NCBI GenBank assembly: GCA_030949705.1
Contig: JAUZSF010000023.1
Span: forward strand, 1 to 35,310
DNA from: Robiginitomaculum sp.
GTDB lineage: Bacteria > Pseudomonadota > Alphaproteobacteria > Caulobacterales > Maricaulaceae
Reading direction: 5' to 3'
Length of the DNA: 35,310 nucleotides
The position numbers and the translations under genes were made by a program. Below, in pieces: positions 1 to 8,673 of the stretch; position 1 is the stretch's first letter, and the number at the start of each line of letters is the position of its first letter. The notes beneath the pieces are model-generated. The model was not told the DNA's origin and did no database searches. It saw nothing but the letters and a program-made list of their open reading frames with translations.

Positions 1-76
1 CTGTCCGTGTTCATATGAAGTGGGACAGATTTCCCTTTGAGCGTTGCGAGGGTTTTGCTCATCGTTTGTGTTGATA

Positions 77-1084
77 TTAAGCGACGGCTTTGCGGTATTG
101 CAAGCGCCGGTGTTGGATTGTTTGTTGTTTGATTTTTCTCCTTCTGTTCAAGATTGATTGCCCGCGTCCGAAGTAGACGTCTGCCGGGGTAAGGTTGCTC
201 AGACTTTCGTGATAGCGCCGATGGTTATAGTGATCGACGAACGCCTCGACTTGGGCTTCCAGATCGCCCGGAAGGAAGTAGTTTTCCAACAGGATGCGGT
301 TCTTGAGCGTTTGGTGCCAACGTTCGATCTTACCCTGAGTTTGCGGATGATACGGCGCCCCTCGTACATGGGACATGCCCTTGGTTTTGATCCAGTCCGC
401 CAGATCGCCAGATATGTAGCTGGCACCATTGTCACTGAGCAGCCTTGGTTTGTGCCGCACCTTGGCCTGATCGCAGCCAGAAGCCTGTAGAGCCAGTTCC
501 AGGGTTTGGGTGACGTCAGAGGTCTTCATCGTGGTGCACAGTTTCCAGGCGATAATGTAGCGGGAGAAGTCATCCAGGATGGTCGACAGATACACCCAGC
601 CCCAGCCGATGATTTTGAAGTAGGTAAAGTCAGTCTGCCACATCTGGTTGATGGCCGTTGTCTTGTCGGTAAATTCACTGGCCGCCTTCATGACGATAAA
701 GGCCGGGCTTGTGATCAGGTCATGGGCCTTCAGGAGCCGGTACACCGAGCTTTCTGACACGAAGTAGCCTTGTGTATCTGTAAAGCGTACCGCCAGCTCA
801 CGTGGGGACAACTCAGGGCATTCCAGGGCCAGATCGACAAGCTGGCCCCTTACCGCATCCGGGATACGATTCCATACGCTTGATGGCATGGATGCTATAT
901 CCTCAAGAGCCTCAGCTCCCCCAGACAGATACCGGTCGTACCAGCGATAGAACGTGGTCCTGGGAATGCCCAGCTTGTCCAGCGTCCGTTTGGCAGGCAG
1001 GTGGGAGCGCTCAACAGTGCGGATAATCTCCAGCTTTTCTGATGCAGGGTACCTCATTCTGCGTCTCCCCCCATCCCCGATCAT
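77..1084 (-). CDS. IS3-family transposase OrfB (DDE catalytic subunit)
   Basis: OrfB carries the rve/DDE integrase core that cuts and joins DNA during transposition. The three acidic residues are visible in QTDFTYFKI, LLSDNGASY and QGKIERWHQ, in the spacing expected for IS3 enzymes. An N-terminal helix-turn-helix (RTLDKLGIPRTTFYRWYDRY) precedes the core. An independent start at the ATG at 1082-1084 (MIGDGGRRRMRYPAS) is possible, but the reading frame stays open upstream through the orfA region, so production as an OrfAB fusion by frameshifting is the usual route. The gene looks intact, without internal stops. Confidence 0.88.
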   Translation of the reverse strand: MIGDGGRRRMRYPASEKLEIIRTVERSHLPAKRTLDKLGIPRTTFYRWYDRYLSGGAEALEDIASMPSSVWNRIPDAVRGQLVDLALECPELSPRELAVRFTDTQGYFVSESSVYRLLKAHDLITSPAFIVMKAASEFTDKTTAINQMWQTDFTYFKIIGWGWVYLSTILDDFSRYIIAWKLCTTMKTSDVTQTLELALQASGCDQAKVRHKPRLLSDNGASYISGDLADWIKTKGMSHVRGAPYHPQTQGKIERWHQTLKNRILLENYFLPGDLEAQVEAFVDHYNHRRYHESLSNLTPADVYFGRGQSILNRRRKIKQQTIQHRRLQYRKAVA

Positions 1085-1430
1085 GCTTTTTTTTAAGAAG
1101 GCGAAGTTCCAGCGTCTGTTCGGCCACAACCTCTTTGAGGTCACGGGCCTGGGCCCGCAAAGCTTTAACCTCATCGGTGTTGGCCTGGCGGGTGATATCA
1201 CCCGCCAGGCGTTTCTTGCCCGCTTCAAGGAAATCCTTCGACCATTTGTAGTACAGACCCTGCGATATGCCTTCCTGGCGGCACAGCTCGGCAATGCTGT
1301 CCTCACCACGCAGGCCATCCAGCACAATGCGAATCTTTTCCTCCGCACCATACTGCTTGCGGGTTTTACGCTGAATGTTTCGAACAACCCGCTCCGATGG
1401 CGATTGCTCACTTTTACGTTTCTGTCTCAT
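1011..1430 (-). CDS. IS3-family transposase OrfA (helix-turn-helix subunit)
   Basis: OrfA supplies the DNA-binding part of the IS3 transposase. The 139-residue product begins MRQKRKSEQS, has the YGAEEKIRIVLDGLRGEDSI...LCRQEGIS helix-turn-helix typical of IS3 OrfA at about residues 27-60, and continues into a leucine-rich coiled segment (ALRAQARDLKEVVAEQTLEL) that usually mediates dimerisation. It overlaps orfB, and a run of eight A (minus strand) near its end would allow a -1 shift into orfB. The last 25 or so residues after LLKKK are the unshifted tail and probably carry no function. Confidence 0.85.
   Translation of the reverse strand: MRQKRKSEQSPSERVVRNIQRKTRKQYGAEEKIRIVLDGLRGEDSIAELCRQEGISQGLYYKWSKDFLEAGKKRLAGDITRQANTDEVKALRAQARDLKEVVAEQTLELRLLKKKHDRGWGETQNEVPCIRKAGDYPHC
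1087..1094 (-). other. Probable programmed -1 frameshift site (A8 run)
   Basis: On the minus strand the orfA frame reads CTT AAA AAA AAG C, and the frame one base back reads TTA AAA AAA AGC ATG and continues as OrfB. An A-AAA-AAG type slippery heptamer inside the orfA/orfB overlap is the standard IS3 arrangement for making OrfAB. The site is seen directly; frameshifting itself is inferred from the family. Confidence 0.7.
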
Positions 1431-1518
1431 CTTTCTCTCCGTGAGATCAAGATGAACAAAAACCCTCCCTTAGCACAGGCCTAAATCAGTCCCATAAGCG
1501 CTGAAGGGGGACGCCCAT

Positions 1519-2082
<564 letters not shown>

Positions 2083-2207
2083 TTAAACCGTGTTTTGCTC
2101 TGCTGACTATATGGTCAGAGCGAGCGGTGGTTGTAGCGTTTTTTAGCCTGTTGTGAAGACCTATTATGTGCTTTTACGTAATTTTGTGCATGACCGGTCC
2201 ATTGGGC

Positions 2208-2510
2208 CTAATCGATCTGGTCAGAGCGTAGTTTGTGCTTTTTCTTATCTTCCTCATTGCGATTGCGCAGCCCCATCACGCCGGTGCCCATGGCCAGAGA
2301 GCCAAAGGTGAGCGCAAAAAAGATTATCAGCAGGCCAAGAGCAATCATTTTATCCGAAGAAGACCAGATCATCGTGCGCAATCCACCGACATCGAGCAAC
2401 AACAAGCCGGCCAGCATCCCCTCGCCGGCAATCAGGCCAACAACAAGGTGACCAGCAAAAAAGCGGATCAGTTCATGGTTATCACGGCGATATCGGGCTT
2501 GCTTGTGCAT
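2208..2510 (-). CDS. Small membrane protein of unknown function
   Basis: This is a 100-residue protein with two clear hydrophobic segments, about residues 19-40 (FAGHLVVGLIAGEGMLAGLL) and 55-78 (MIALGLLIIFFALTFGSLAMG), and a highly charged C-terminus rich in Lys, Glu and Asp. I do not recognise the family. The ATG at 2508-2510 lies 14 bp after the stop of the upstream MFS gene, and an AGGA overlaps that stop region, so the two are probably one transcript and coupled in translation. It may be an inner-membrane partner of the carrier, but nothing in the sequence proves it. Confidence 0.6.
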   Translation of the reverse strand: MHKQARYRRDNHELIRFFAGHLVVGLIAGEGMLAGLLLLDVGGLRTMIWSSSDKMIALGLLIIFFALTFGSLAMGTGVMGLRNRNEEDKKKHKLRSDQID

Positions 2511-2524
2511 ATGGTGGTTTTATC

Positions 2525-3814
2525 CTAACCGTGACCGTCCCCATACCAGTCTTTTTTGATCGAACGGGAAGCAAAAAAGTACATGACCGCAGCCAACACA
2601 TAAACCCAGACCACCAAGGACAAGGCCGATTGCAGGGCCGGCCCCGCATTACTGCCATCGGGCAAGGTGAAGTGCGTAGACAGGGCGCCGGTCAGGGTCG
2701 GGCCAACACCAAGCCCAACAATATTGATGATGAACAAATTGATGGATGAGGAAAAGGCCCGCATGTTTGGCGGCACCAGATTCTGAATAGAGCCGAACAC
2801 CGGGGCCAGCCAAATACCACTGCACATGGCCGGAATGACCCATATGGCCATCAGGATCCAGGGGTTTTGCATTTGCAGCGCCACAAAAAACATTGGGGCC
2901 ATGAAGGCGCTGGAAAACATGGGGACCAACGCATACCATTTCAGGTCACGCTGGCCCATCTTGTCGCTTAACCAGCCGCCCAGATAGGTCCCCACAGCCA
3001 TGGGAACAATGCCCACCAGACCGAATTTGAGGCCAACTTCGGCATATCCCATATGAAATGTACGGATAAAATGGGGCACCATCCACGCTGAAACCGCATA
3101 CCCCCCCAGCGAGGTTAAGGAAGCCCCCAGGCTGAAGATCCAGAAGGTCGGCTTTGAGCGCAGCGTTTTCAGTACCGTCGAAAACGGAACCGGCGCGGCT
3201 GTCTGTCTATCAAAATTACCGCGCTTGGGTTCCTTGATAATGATTTTGGCTAGGACGGCGACAACCAATCCCGGCAGACCAACAATAAAAAAGGCCTCAC
3301 GCCAGCCGATATTCTGTACCACCCAGCCCCCGGCAATGAGTCCCAAAAGACTGCCAACCGGAATGCCCAACGAATAAATGGCGATGGCACGGGTGCGTTG
3401 TTTGGAATCAAAATAATCCGACATCAGCGAATGCGCCGGTGGCGTGCACCCGGCCTCGCCAAAACCAACCCCCAAGCGAGCAAAAAACATTTGCCAGAAA
3501 TTCATCGCCAGCCCAGAGGCCGCGGTAAACAAACTCCAGATGGCCAGGGAAATGCTGATAATGCTGACCCGGTTAAACCGGTCCGCCGCCCACGCAATGG
3601 GCAGGCCAACGGCAGTATAAAAAACGGCAAAGGCCAAACCACTCAGCAGGCCTATTTGTAAATCGCTAAAGCCCAATTCATGACGAATCGGCTCCTGCAA
3701 CACGCTGAAAATCAGGCGGTCGATAAAATTGAAGGTATAAATGACAAACAACGACCCAAGTACAATGTTGCGATACAATCCGGGCCGTTTGGCGGCCACG
3801 CCTGAAACACTCAT
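2525..3814 (-). CDS. MFS transporter, spinster-like
   Basis: This is a twelve-helix major facilitator carrier of about 429 residues. The N-terminal half shows FNFIDRLIFSVLQEPIRHEL, then the MFS loop motif AWAADRFNR between helices 2 and 3, and ARLGVGFGEAGCTPPAHSL in helix 4, a pattern common in spinster-type carriers of proteobacteria. A second loop (GGWLSDKMGQRD) marks the start of the C-terminal half. The start at 3814 is preferred over the upstream ATG at 3901 because GGGGGAG lies just before it and the extra N-terminus is not MFS-like. The substrate is unknown. The gene is divergent from the SDR at 3955 and precedes a small membrane protein. Confidence 0.85.
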   Translation of the reverse strand: MSVSGVAAKRPGLYRNIVLGSLFVIYTFNFIDRLIFSVLQEPIRHELGFSDLQIGLLSGLAFAVFYTAVGLPIAWAADRFNRVSIISISLAIWSLFTAASGLAMNFWQMFFARLGVGFGEAGCTPPAHSLMSDYFDSKQRTRAIAIYSLGIPVGSLLGLIAGGWVVQNIGWREAFFIVGLPGLVVAVLAKIIIKEPKRGNFDRQTAAPVPFSTVLKTLRSKPTFWIFSLGASLTSLGGYAVSAWMVPHFIRTFHMGYAEVGLKFGLVGIVPMAVGTYLGGWLSDKMGQRDLKWYALVPMFSSAFMAPMFFVALQMQNPWILMAIWVIPAMCSGIWLAPVFGSIQNLVPPNMRAFSSSINLFIINIVGLGVGPTLTGALSTHFTLPDGSNAGPALQSALSLVVWVYVLAAVMYFFASRSIKKDWYGDGHG

Positions 3815-3954
3815 ATAGACTCCCCCGGCGCTGGCGCGCTTGATAATGTGAAGCTCTCTTATCCCTGCTATTTCCCGCTTGGCAAAGTTAAATCTGCACA
3901 ATCTGTAATTGCGTCCCTCTTATCAAAGAGTTTTTTGCCCCCTATGCTGGCCCC

Positions 3955-4704
3955 ATGAGCTTGCAAAACCACACCATACTGATCACCGGCGCATCCCGTG
4001 GCCTGGGGGCCGCCATTGCCACCCAATGTGCTGCTGCCGGGGCTAAAATTATCCTGCATTACGGTGCCAATGCCAAGGCCGCGCAGGCCTTGCAGAAAAA
4101 ACTGGGCGCGGCGGTCCTTGGCTGTATACAAGAAGATTTGCGCCAACCAGAGGCTGGCATGCATCTGTGGGAGAGTGCCACCGAACTGGCTGGCCCCATC
4201 CATGCGCTGGTCAACAATGCCGGCATCGATCCCCCCAGCCCGCTTGGTGGTGATATTGCGCCCTGGCGACAATCCTGGACCGCCAATCTGGCGGTAAACC
4301 TCATTGCGCCTGCCGAGCTAAGCCGTTGTGCTGTAGGTGAATTTCGTAAATCTGGTGGTGGCACCATTGTCAACATTGCCTCGCGCGCCGGCGAGCGGGG
4401 CGATGATATCGACCATGATGCCTATGCTGCGACCAAGGGGGCCATGCTGGCCCATACACGCACACTGGCACGCGCCTTGGCCCACGAAAACATCCTCTGC
4501 TATGCCATTGCGCCGGGCTGGATCGATACCGATATGGCCCCCAAAGGCGGGCCAAAGCTGAACCTGGCCTTACGCGAAATTCCTTTGGGGAAAATGGCCA
4601 GTCCCGATGAAATCGCCGCCCTGACGGTTTTTCTTCTCTCTGGGGCCTGCCCGTCGGCAACCGGCGCCACCTTTGACGTCAATGGCGCTTCTTACGTACG
4701 CTAG
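3955..4704 (+). CDS. Short-chain dehydrogenase/reductase (FabG-like)
   Basis: This 249-residue classical SDR binds NAD(P) through TGASRGLGAAI at the N-terminus, has the structural NNAGID motif in the middle, and carries the catalytic pair Ser (NIASRAGERG) and YAATK. The C-terminal part (PLGKMASPDEIAALTVFLLS...ATGATFDVNGA) is typical of 3-oxoacyl-ACP reductase-like enzymes, but a single SDR does not fix the substrate. It is divergent from the MFS gene. Its TAG stop is made of TA from the target site plus the first G of the IS630 element; before the insertion the stop was also TAG, so the protein is unchanged. Confidence 0.85.
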   Translation: MSLQNHTILITGASRGLGAAIATQCAAAGAKIILHYGANAKAAQALQKKLGAAVLGCIQEDLRQPEAGMHLWESATELAGPIHALVNNAGIDPPSPLGGDIAPWRQSWTANLAVNLIAPAELSRCAVGEFRKSGGGTIVNIASRAGERGDDIDHDAYAATKGAMLAHTRTLARALAHENILCYAIAPGWIDTDMAPKGGPKLNLALREIPLGKMASPDEIAALTVFLLSGACPSATGATFDVNGASYVR

Positions 4705-4757
4705 TCATCTGGAACTGTAATTGATATCATTATGATGCTATTGATTTGGAGGTTTTG

Positions 4758-5852
4758 GTGGGTCGTGTTGCTGGTGTTGTTGTATTGAGTGTTGAAGAAC
4801 GTTCTTTTCTGGAAAGTCAGGTCAGGCGGCACAAGGCACCGCGTTCACTTTCGGATCGCTGCCGGATGATCCTGCTGTGCGCCGATGGGTTGCCCAGCAA
4901 GGAAGTGGCCAGCACCATGGGCGTGCATGAACATACGGTTGGCAAATGGCGGCGACGATTTGTGAGGGACCGTGTGCAGGGTTTGTCGGACGAGTATCGC
5001 CCGGGCCGACCGCGCACGGTGTCTGATGCACAAGTGGCGAAGGTGATTGAGCGCACGCTGCACAGCACACCCAAAGATGCCACCCACTGGTCGATCCGCT
5101 CGATGGCCAAAGAGGTCGGTCTTTCGCATACCACCATCCGGCGCATCTGGAATGCCTTTGGCCTGCAACCACATCGGCGTGAGACCTTCAAGCTCTCGAC
5201 CGACCCTTTGTTTGTTGACAAGGTGCGGGACATTGTTGGTCTCTATATGTCACCGCCCAACCGGGCGATTGTGCTTTGTGTAGACGAAAAGTCCCAAATT
5301 CAGGCGCTGGATCGCGAACAGCCGGTTCTGCCAATGATGCCTGGGGTGGCAGAGCGACAAACTCACACCTATATCCGCCATGGCACGACTTCCCTGTTTG
5401 CCGCCCTTGATATTGCTTCGACCGGTGCGGTGATCGGCAAGTGCTACAAACGCCACCGCTCACAAGAATTTCTGGGCTTTCTCAAACAGATTGATGAGTG
5501 TCTGCCTAAAGGACCGGACGTGCATCTGGTGATGGATAACTACGCGACCCACAAGACCAAAGAAGTCAAGGCGTGGTTGGTCCGGCGGCCTCACTGGCAT
5601 GTTCACTTCACGCCCACCTCCGCCTCCTGGATCAATCAGGTCGAACGCTGGTTTGCCGAGTTGAGCCGAAAGAAACTTAAACGCGGTGTTCACCGATCAA
5701 CCCGCGAACTGGAAGCTGACATTCTCGCCTTCATTGAGACCCACAATGAAAACCCAAAACCATACAGATGGGTCAAATCCGCCGATGAAATCCTTGCCTC
5801 CGTCAAACGCTTCTGCCACAAAACACAGCAAACCTTATGCACCGAACTTTAG
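4758..5852 (+). CDS. IS630-family transposase
   Basis: This is a DDE transposase of about 364 residues. It starts with a bipartite helix-turn-helix region ([20 protein letters not shown] and [17 protein letters not shown]), followed by the catalytic DDE core: [21 protein letters not shown] and [13 protein letters not shown]. The last motif is diagnostic of this IS630 branch. The start is ambiguous: GGAGG at 4748-4752 favours the GTG at 4758 (or TTG at 4755) over the TTG at 4746. No internal stop or frameshift is seen, so the element may still be active. Confidence 0.9.
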   Translation: MGRVAGVVVLSVEERSFLESQVRRHKAPRSLSDRCRMILLCADGLPSKEVASTMGVHEHTVGKWRRRFVRDRVQGLSDEYRPGRPRTVSDAQVAKVIERTLHSTPKDATHWSIRSMAKEVGLSHTTIRRIWNAFGLQPHRRETFKLSTDPLFVDKVRDIVGLYMSPPNRAIVLCVDEKSQIQALDREQPVLPMMPGVAERQTHTYIRHGTTSLFAALDIASTGAVIGKCYKRHRSQEFLGFLKQIDECLPKGPDVHLVMDNYATHKTKEVKAWLVRRPHWHVHFTPTSASWINQVERWFAELSRKKLKRGVHRSTRELEADILAFIETHNENPKPYRWVKSADEILASVKRFCHKTQQTLCTEL

Positions 5853-5873
5853 ATTATGTGCCGAACTTTAGAT
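5836..5873 (+). repeat. Tandem 19-bp repeat at the right end of the IS630 element
   Basis: Two adjacent 19-bp units, TATGCACCGAACTTTAGAT at 5836-5854 and TATGTGCCGAACTTTAGAT at 5855-5873, differ at two positions. The first contains the TAG stop of the transposase gene. They lie just inside the terminal inverted repeat and may be transposase-binding sites. Confidence 0.8.
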
Positions 5874-5881
5874 TCGGGTGA

Positions 5882-7294
5882 CTAGGGCAATGTTTTGATG
5901 GTAGTGGCGCTTTGCAGATAGCTGTGATCAACCGATGAGCGCAAAGGCAGCATGGGGGTAAGCGACACCTCGTTCAGCGTGCCTTTATAGAGCGTGCCAT
6001 CATCTTTTAGATAACCAAGCCCGTGCACATCATGAATGACATAAGGCTTGCCCTGATCATGACCGATCAGCATCAGAACATGGCCCGGAATATAGATCAA
6101 ATCGCCCACTTTGCCGCGTTTTAACCGATCAATCTTGTCCGCTAGAGGCGCGTCTTTTTCATAGCGCGTATTGGTGCCAATCGCGCTGCGGCCCTGGTCA
6201 CCGGAATTGCGCGGCAGCTTGATGCCAAAGCTCTTATACACTTCGGAGACAAAACCGGTGCAGTCGCGTCCGTTAAAGCGATGGCCCCAGCCATAACGCT
6301 CGCCTAAGAATTTAAAGGATTGGCGAATAATATTGGCGCGGGTAAAGGGCAAATAGCCCACATGCACATCGGCTTTGCGTTGGATCAGGGCGTGTTTCAA
6401 CGCCAATGTACCGTCCTCTTGGCGCACCGGCATCAACACCATATGGCTAAGATAAGGGTTTTGCCCGTAAAGGTTATGCGCCAATGCCTTGGGCCGCGAT
6501 AAGGGCAGGCGCACCCCCATGTCCAATTGCACTTCGGAGACTTGCGGTACATCGGGGTTATAAACGGTGAACACCCTGTCCCCGGTTACAATGAGAAAAT
6601 TATCGCGGCTGGCATAGCCCAGAACTTCATCCCGCGTGCCCACGGCAATGGCCTCGACAGGCACCCAGGCGATGTAATTATAAGATTGCACCAGCGCCCA
6701 TTGCCCATCCGTGCTGGTATGCAAAACCGCCACGGCATCGCCGGGGAACAGTGCCGATTCCTGAAAACGCTCTATATCGCGATCCTTTGCCCCTTTACTG
6801 AAAATCAGATCATGGGTGGGATAGCTGCGCATGGCAGTACGCCGTACGACCAGGGCAAAGCCCACCGTATTCTGATCCGCGATGGCGTCCAGATTGAGCA
6901 TGGCCTCATAGCGCGCAAAATCCGCCGCCGTAACCGGCGTACCATCTTCATAAATACGAGGGCTTTTGGAGATGCGGCTGACCGTGCGCATGCGCGCGAT
7001 CAGGTCATCCCGGTCCAGCCTATCAGCCATGGCATTAAGATCGTAAAGCGTGGGATCCTGCGCGGTGTTTTTGGCATTAAAGGCGGTGATGGCCTCGGGC
7101 GATAACAACACCTTGTCCATTTTGCGCGAAATCCAGAAATCTGCGTTCAGGTGCTGGGGGGAAACCCCGATAACGTCAGAGACAAACGGATCATCAAAGC
7201 CCATATCAGTGCCAGAGCTTTGGTGGGTTTCCTGACCACAGGCCACCAGTAGAAGCGCCACCGCCGCGCCAAGAAGAAGTGTTTTCGTATTCAT
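5882..7294 (-). CDS. Lipoprotein with SH3b domains and NlpC/P60 peptidase domain
   Basis: This is a predicted exported cell-wall peptidase of 470 residues. A lipoprotein signal (LLLGAAVALLLVAC, Cys19 as the lipid site) is followed by a helical N-terminal region (HLNADFWISRKMDK), two SH3b-like beta domains (about 145-320) and a C-terminal NlpC/P60 domain. The catalytic Cys345 is in GRDCTGFVSE, His405 in IPGHVLML, with a third polar residue in HDVHG. This N-domain/SH3b/SH3b/NlpC-P60 order is that of gamma-D-glutamyl-diamino-acid endopeptidases acting on muropeptides with a free L-Ala. The start at 7294 has GGAGGG in front; an earlier ATG at 7336 would spoil the signal peptide. It follows the DUF819 gene by 13 bp. 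Confidence 0.85.
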   Translation of the reverse strand: MNTKTLLLGAAVALLLVACGQETHQSSGTDMGFDDPFVSDVIGVSPQHLNADFWISRKMDKVLLSPEAITAFNAKNTAQDPTLYDLNAMADRLDRDDLIARMRTVSRISKSPRIYEDGTPVTAADFARYEAMLNLDAIADQNTVGFALVVRRTAMRSYPTHDLIFSKGAKDRDIERFQESALFPGDAVAVLHTSTDGQWALVQSYNYIAWVPVEAIAVGTRDEVLGYASRDNFLIVTGDRVFTVYNPDVPQVSEVQLDMGVRLPLSRPKALAHNLYGQNPYLSHMVLMPVRQEDGTLALKHALIQRKADVHVGYLPFTRANIIRQSFKFLGERYGWGHRFNGRDCTGFVSEVYKSFGIKLPRNSGDQGRSAIGTNTRYEKDAPLADKIDRLKRGKVGDLIYIPGHVLMLIGHDQGKPYVIHDVHGLGYLKDDGTLYKGTLNEVSLTPMLPLRSSVDHSYLQSATTIKTLP

Positions 7295-7307
7295 AGCGCA
7301 CCCTCCA

Positions 7308-8471
7308 TCATGAAAGCGTAAAGAGGATTTTGCCAACCAGTAAACCGCCCCCCGTGCCGATAATATAGCCCAGCAGGGCCATAAGAACCCCGATCGGAAT
7401 CAGGGCCCGCGAATAGGCCGCCGCCAGAATCGGGGCCGAGGCCACGCCGCCAATATTGGCCAGCGAAGCCACACCGCAGGAGAACAGGTCGAGGCGAAGA
7501 ATTTTGGCCGCCACCAGCATAAACACCCCGTGCAGCACAAGCACCATCAGGCCCGCAATAATGAACAGCGGTGCCTGCGTCAGTTCGGCAAAATTGGCCC
7601 GCGAGGCAATCAGCGCAATAATGCCGTAAAGTAAAATAGTGCCCAGCTCGCTGGACCCGGCAATGCGCCCCAGCCGCGTCATGGCCCCCAACGCGCCGAG
7701 CACGGTGACGATCAGCACAGTCCATGTGGTTTGGGAAAAAAACGCCGAAGTGGGCAAAAATCTCGCGCCATATTGCGACAAGGCCGAAGCCATCAGCCCG
7801 GCCCCGATTAGAAATAACAAGGAGGCGGCGTTCATTTCGCTCTCGTCTTTTTGGGCGCGCGCCTCTATTTTTGCGCTGATCTTTTCGATCAGGCTGGTAT
7901 CGCTTTTTGTCCAGATGTTGAATTTGGCGGCATGGGGTACCAGCGCCAAAAGGATCATCACCCAGAGGGCATAATCAATGGAATCCATCAACAAGGTATA
8001 GCCCATGCTGGCATCGGGAATATTCAGTGCCCCCTGTACCGCCACCATATTGCCGGTGCCGCCCATCCAGCTACCGCTGAGCGCGGCAAAGGTCATCCAG
8101 GCAGTATCGGGCAACCATGTTTTCAAGATCAAAAAGGTGATCACAAAACCGGCTCCAATACTCAGTGAGGCAGCAATAAAGGCAGTCAGCATACGCGGAC
8201 CAAGGGCGGCGATCTGTCGAATATCGCCCTTCAGCAAGAGGAGAAAAATCATTGCCGGCAATAAATTGCCCTTCATCGCCTTATAGGTGGCGGTAATGGC
8301 ATCCGTATCGCTCCACACTTTGAAGGTGGAAAGCAGCATGACAACAAAATAAAGGATCACAATGCCGGGCAGGACCGTGAAAAGCGAAAGCTTGCTGTTG
8401 TTTTCCGTCCAGGCAATCGCGCCGCCAACAAAAAACAGAACCGCCAGATAGGCAAAACCGCCAGTGATCAT
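7308..8471 (-). CDS. DUF819 (YjcL-like) integral membrane protein
   Basis: This is a polytopic membrane protein of 387 residues with about ten hydrophobic segments. The glycine-rich stretch SGSWMGGTGNMVAVQGALNI and the C-terminal CGVASLANIGGVASAPILA are typical of the DUF819 (YjcL) family, whose internally repeated fold resembles secondary transporters. Its substrate is not established. The gene starts at the ATG at 8469-8471 with AAGGG upstream and ends 13 bp before the NlpC/P60 lipoprotein gene. The pair looks co-transcribed, which suggests, but does not prove, that the protein moves the peptide or amino-acid product of that peptidase. Confidence 0.82.
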   Translation of the reverse strand: MITGGFAYLAVLFFVGGAIAWTENNSKLSLFTVLPGIVILYFVVMLLSTFKVWSDTDAITATYKAMKGNLLPAMIFLLLLKGDIRQIAALGPRMLTAFIAASLSIGAGFVITFLILKTWLPDTAWMTFAALSGSWMGGTGNMVAVQGALNIPDASMGYTLLMDSIDYALWVMILLALVPHAAKFNIWTKSDTSLIEKISAKIEARAQKDESEMNAASLLFLIGAGLMASALSQYGARFLPTSAFFSQTTWTVLIVTVLGALGAMTRLGRIAGSSELGTILLYGIIALIASRANFAELTQAPLFIIAGLMVLVLHGVFMLVAAKILRLDLFSCGVASLANIGGVASAPILAAAYSRALIPIGVLMALLGYIIGTGGGLLVGKILFTLS

Positions 8472-8538
8472 GGGAAAACCCTTATGCCCGTGACAGAGAA
8501 AATGTGCTGTTCACATATTCATACCATGGAAATATACT

Positions 8539-8630
8539 AGGGGAAGGCATTTTTGGTATTAGATTGGTAACAGATCGCCGATTGATTTTGCCTTCCCCTT
8601 GCCTTTGTGAAAGGGTATCGTCTAATACCA
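8539..8630 (+). promoter_or_regulatory. Interleaved inverted repeats in the leader of the antiporter gene
   Basis: Two perfect inverted repeats overlap in the order A-B-A'-B'. Repeat A is AGGGGAAGGCA at 8539-8549 with its complement at 8589-8599. Repeat B is TGGTATTAGA at 8554-8563 with its complement at 8621-8630. In RNA both stems together would form an H-type pseudoknot, or each could form as an alternative. The block ends 43 bp before the antiporter start codon. It could be a cis-regulatory RNA or a dispersed intergenic palindrome. Confidence 0.55.
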
Positions 8631-8673
8631 TTAAACGCCAAAGAACAAGGCGCACTGCATCAGGGGAACCTAT

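Larger units (their letters stand above)
2..1513 (-). mobile_element. IS3-family insertion sequence, apparently complete
   Basis: The element holds the two overlapping genes typical of IS3 elements, orfA and orfB, read on the minus strand. Imperfect terminal inverted repeats can be aligned between 2-32 and 1483-1513 (19 of 31 positions match, with a shared GGGAC.GATTT block at the inner end). The left end lies at the window edge, so no target duplication can be checked. On the right it abuts the remaining part of a serine recombinase gene, which it has evidently interrupted. Exact outer ends are uncertain by a few bases. Confidence 0.8.
4704..5882 (+). mobile_element. IS630-family insertion sequence in a CTAG target
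   Basis: The element is about 1179 bp and carries one intact transposase gene. It is flanked by TA at 4702-4703 and 5883-5884, the TA target duplication characteristic of IS630/Tc1-type elements. The ends are inverted: the left reads GTCATCTGGAACTG and the right, on the other strand, GTCACCCGAATCTAA. The original target was CTAG, the stop region shared by two convergent genes. Insertion restored both stop codons. Confidence 0.88.

Noticed and set aside
2114..2228. GGTCAGAGCG repeated at 2114-2123 and 2219-2228, and again near 28266
   Set aside because: The copies lie at different distances from their neighbouring tRNA genes or from no tRNA, so a shared promoter or operator is not supported.
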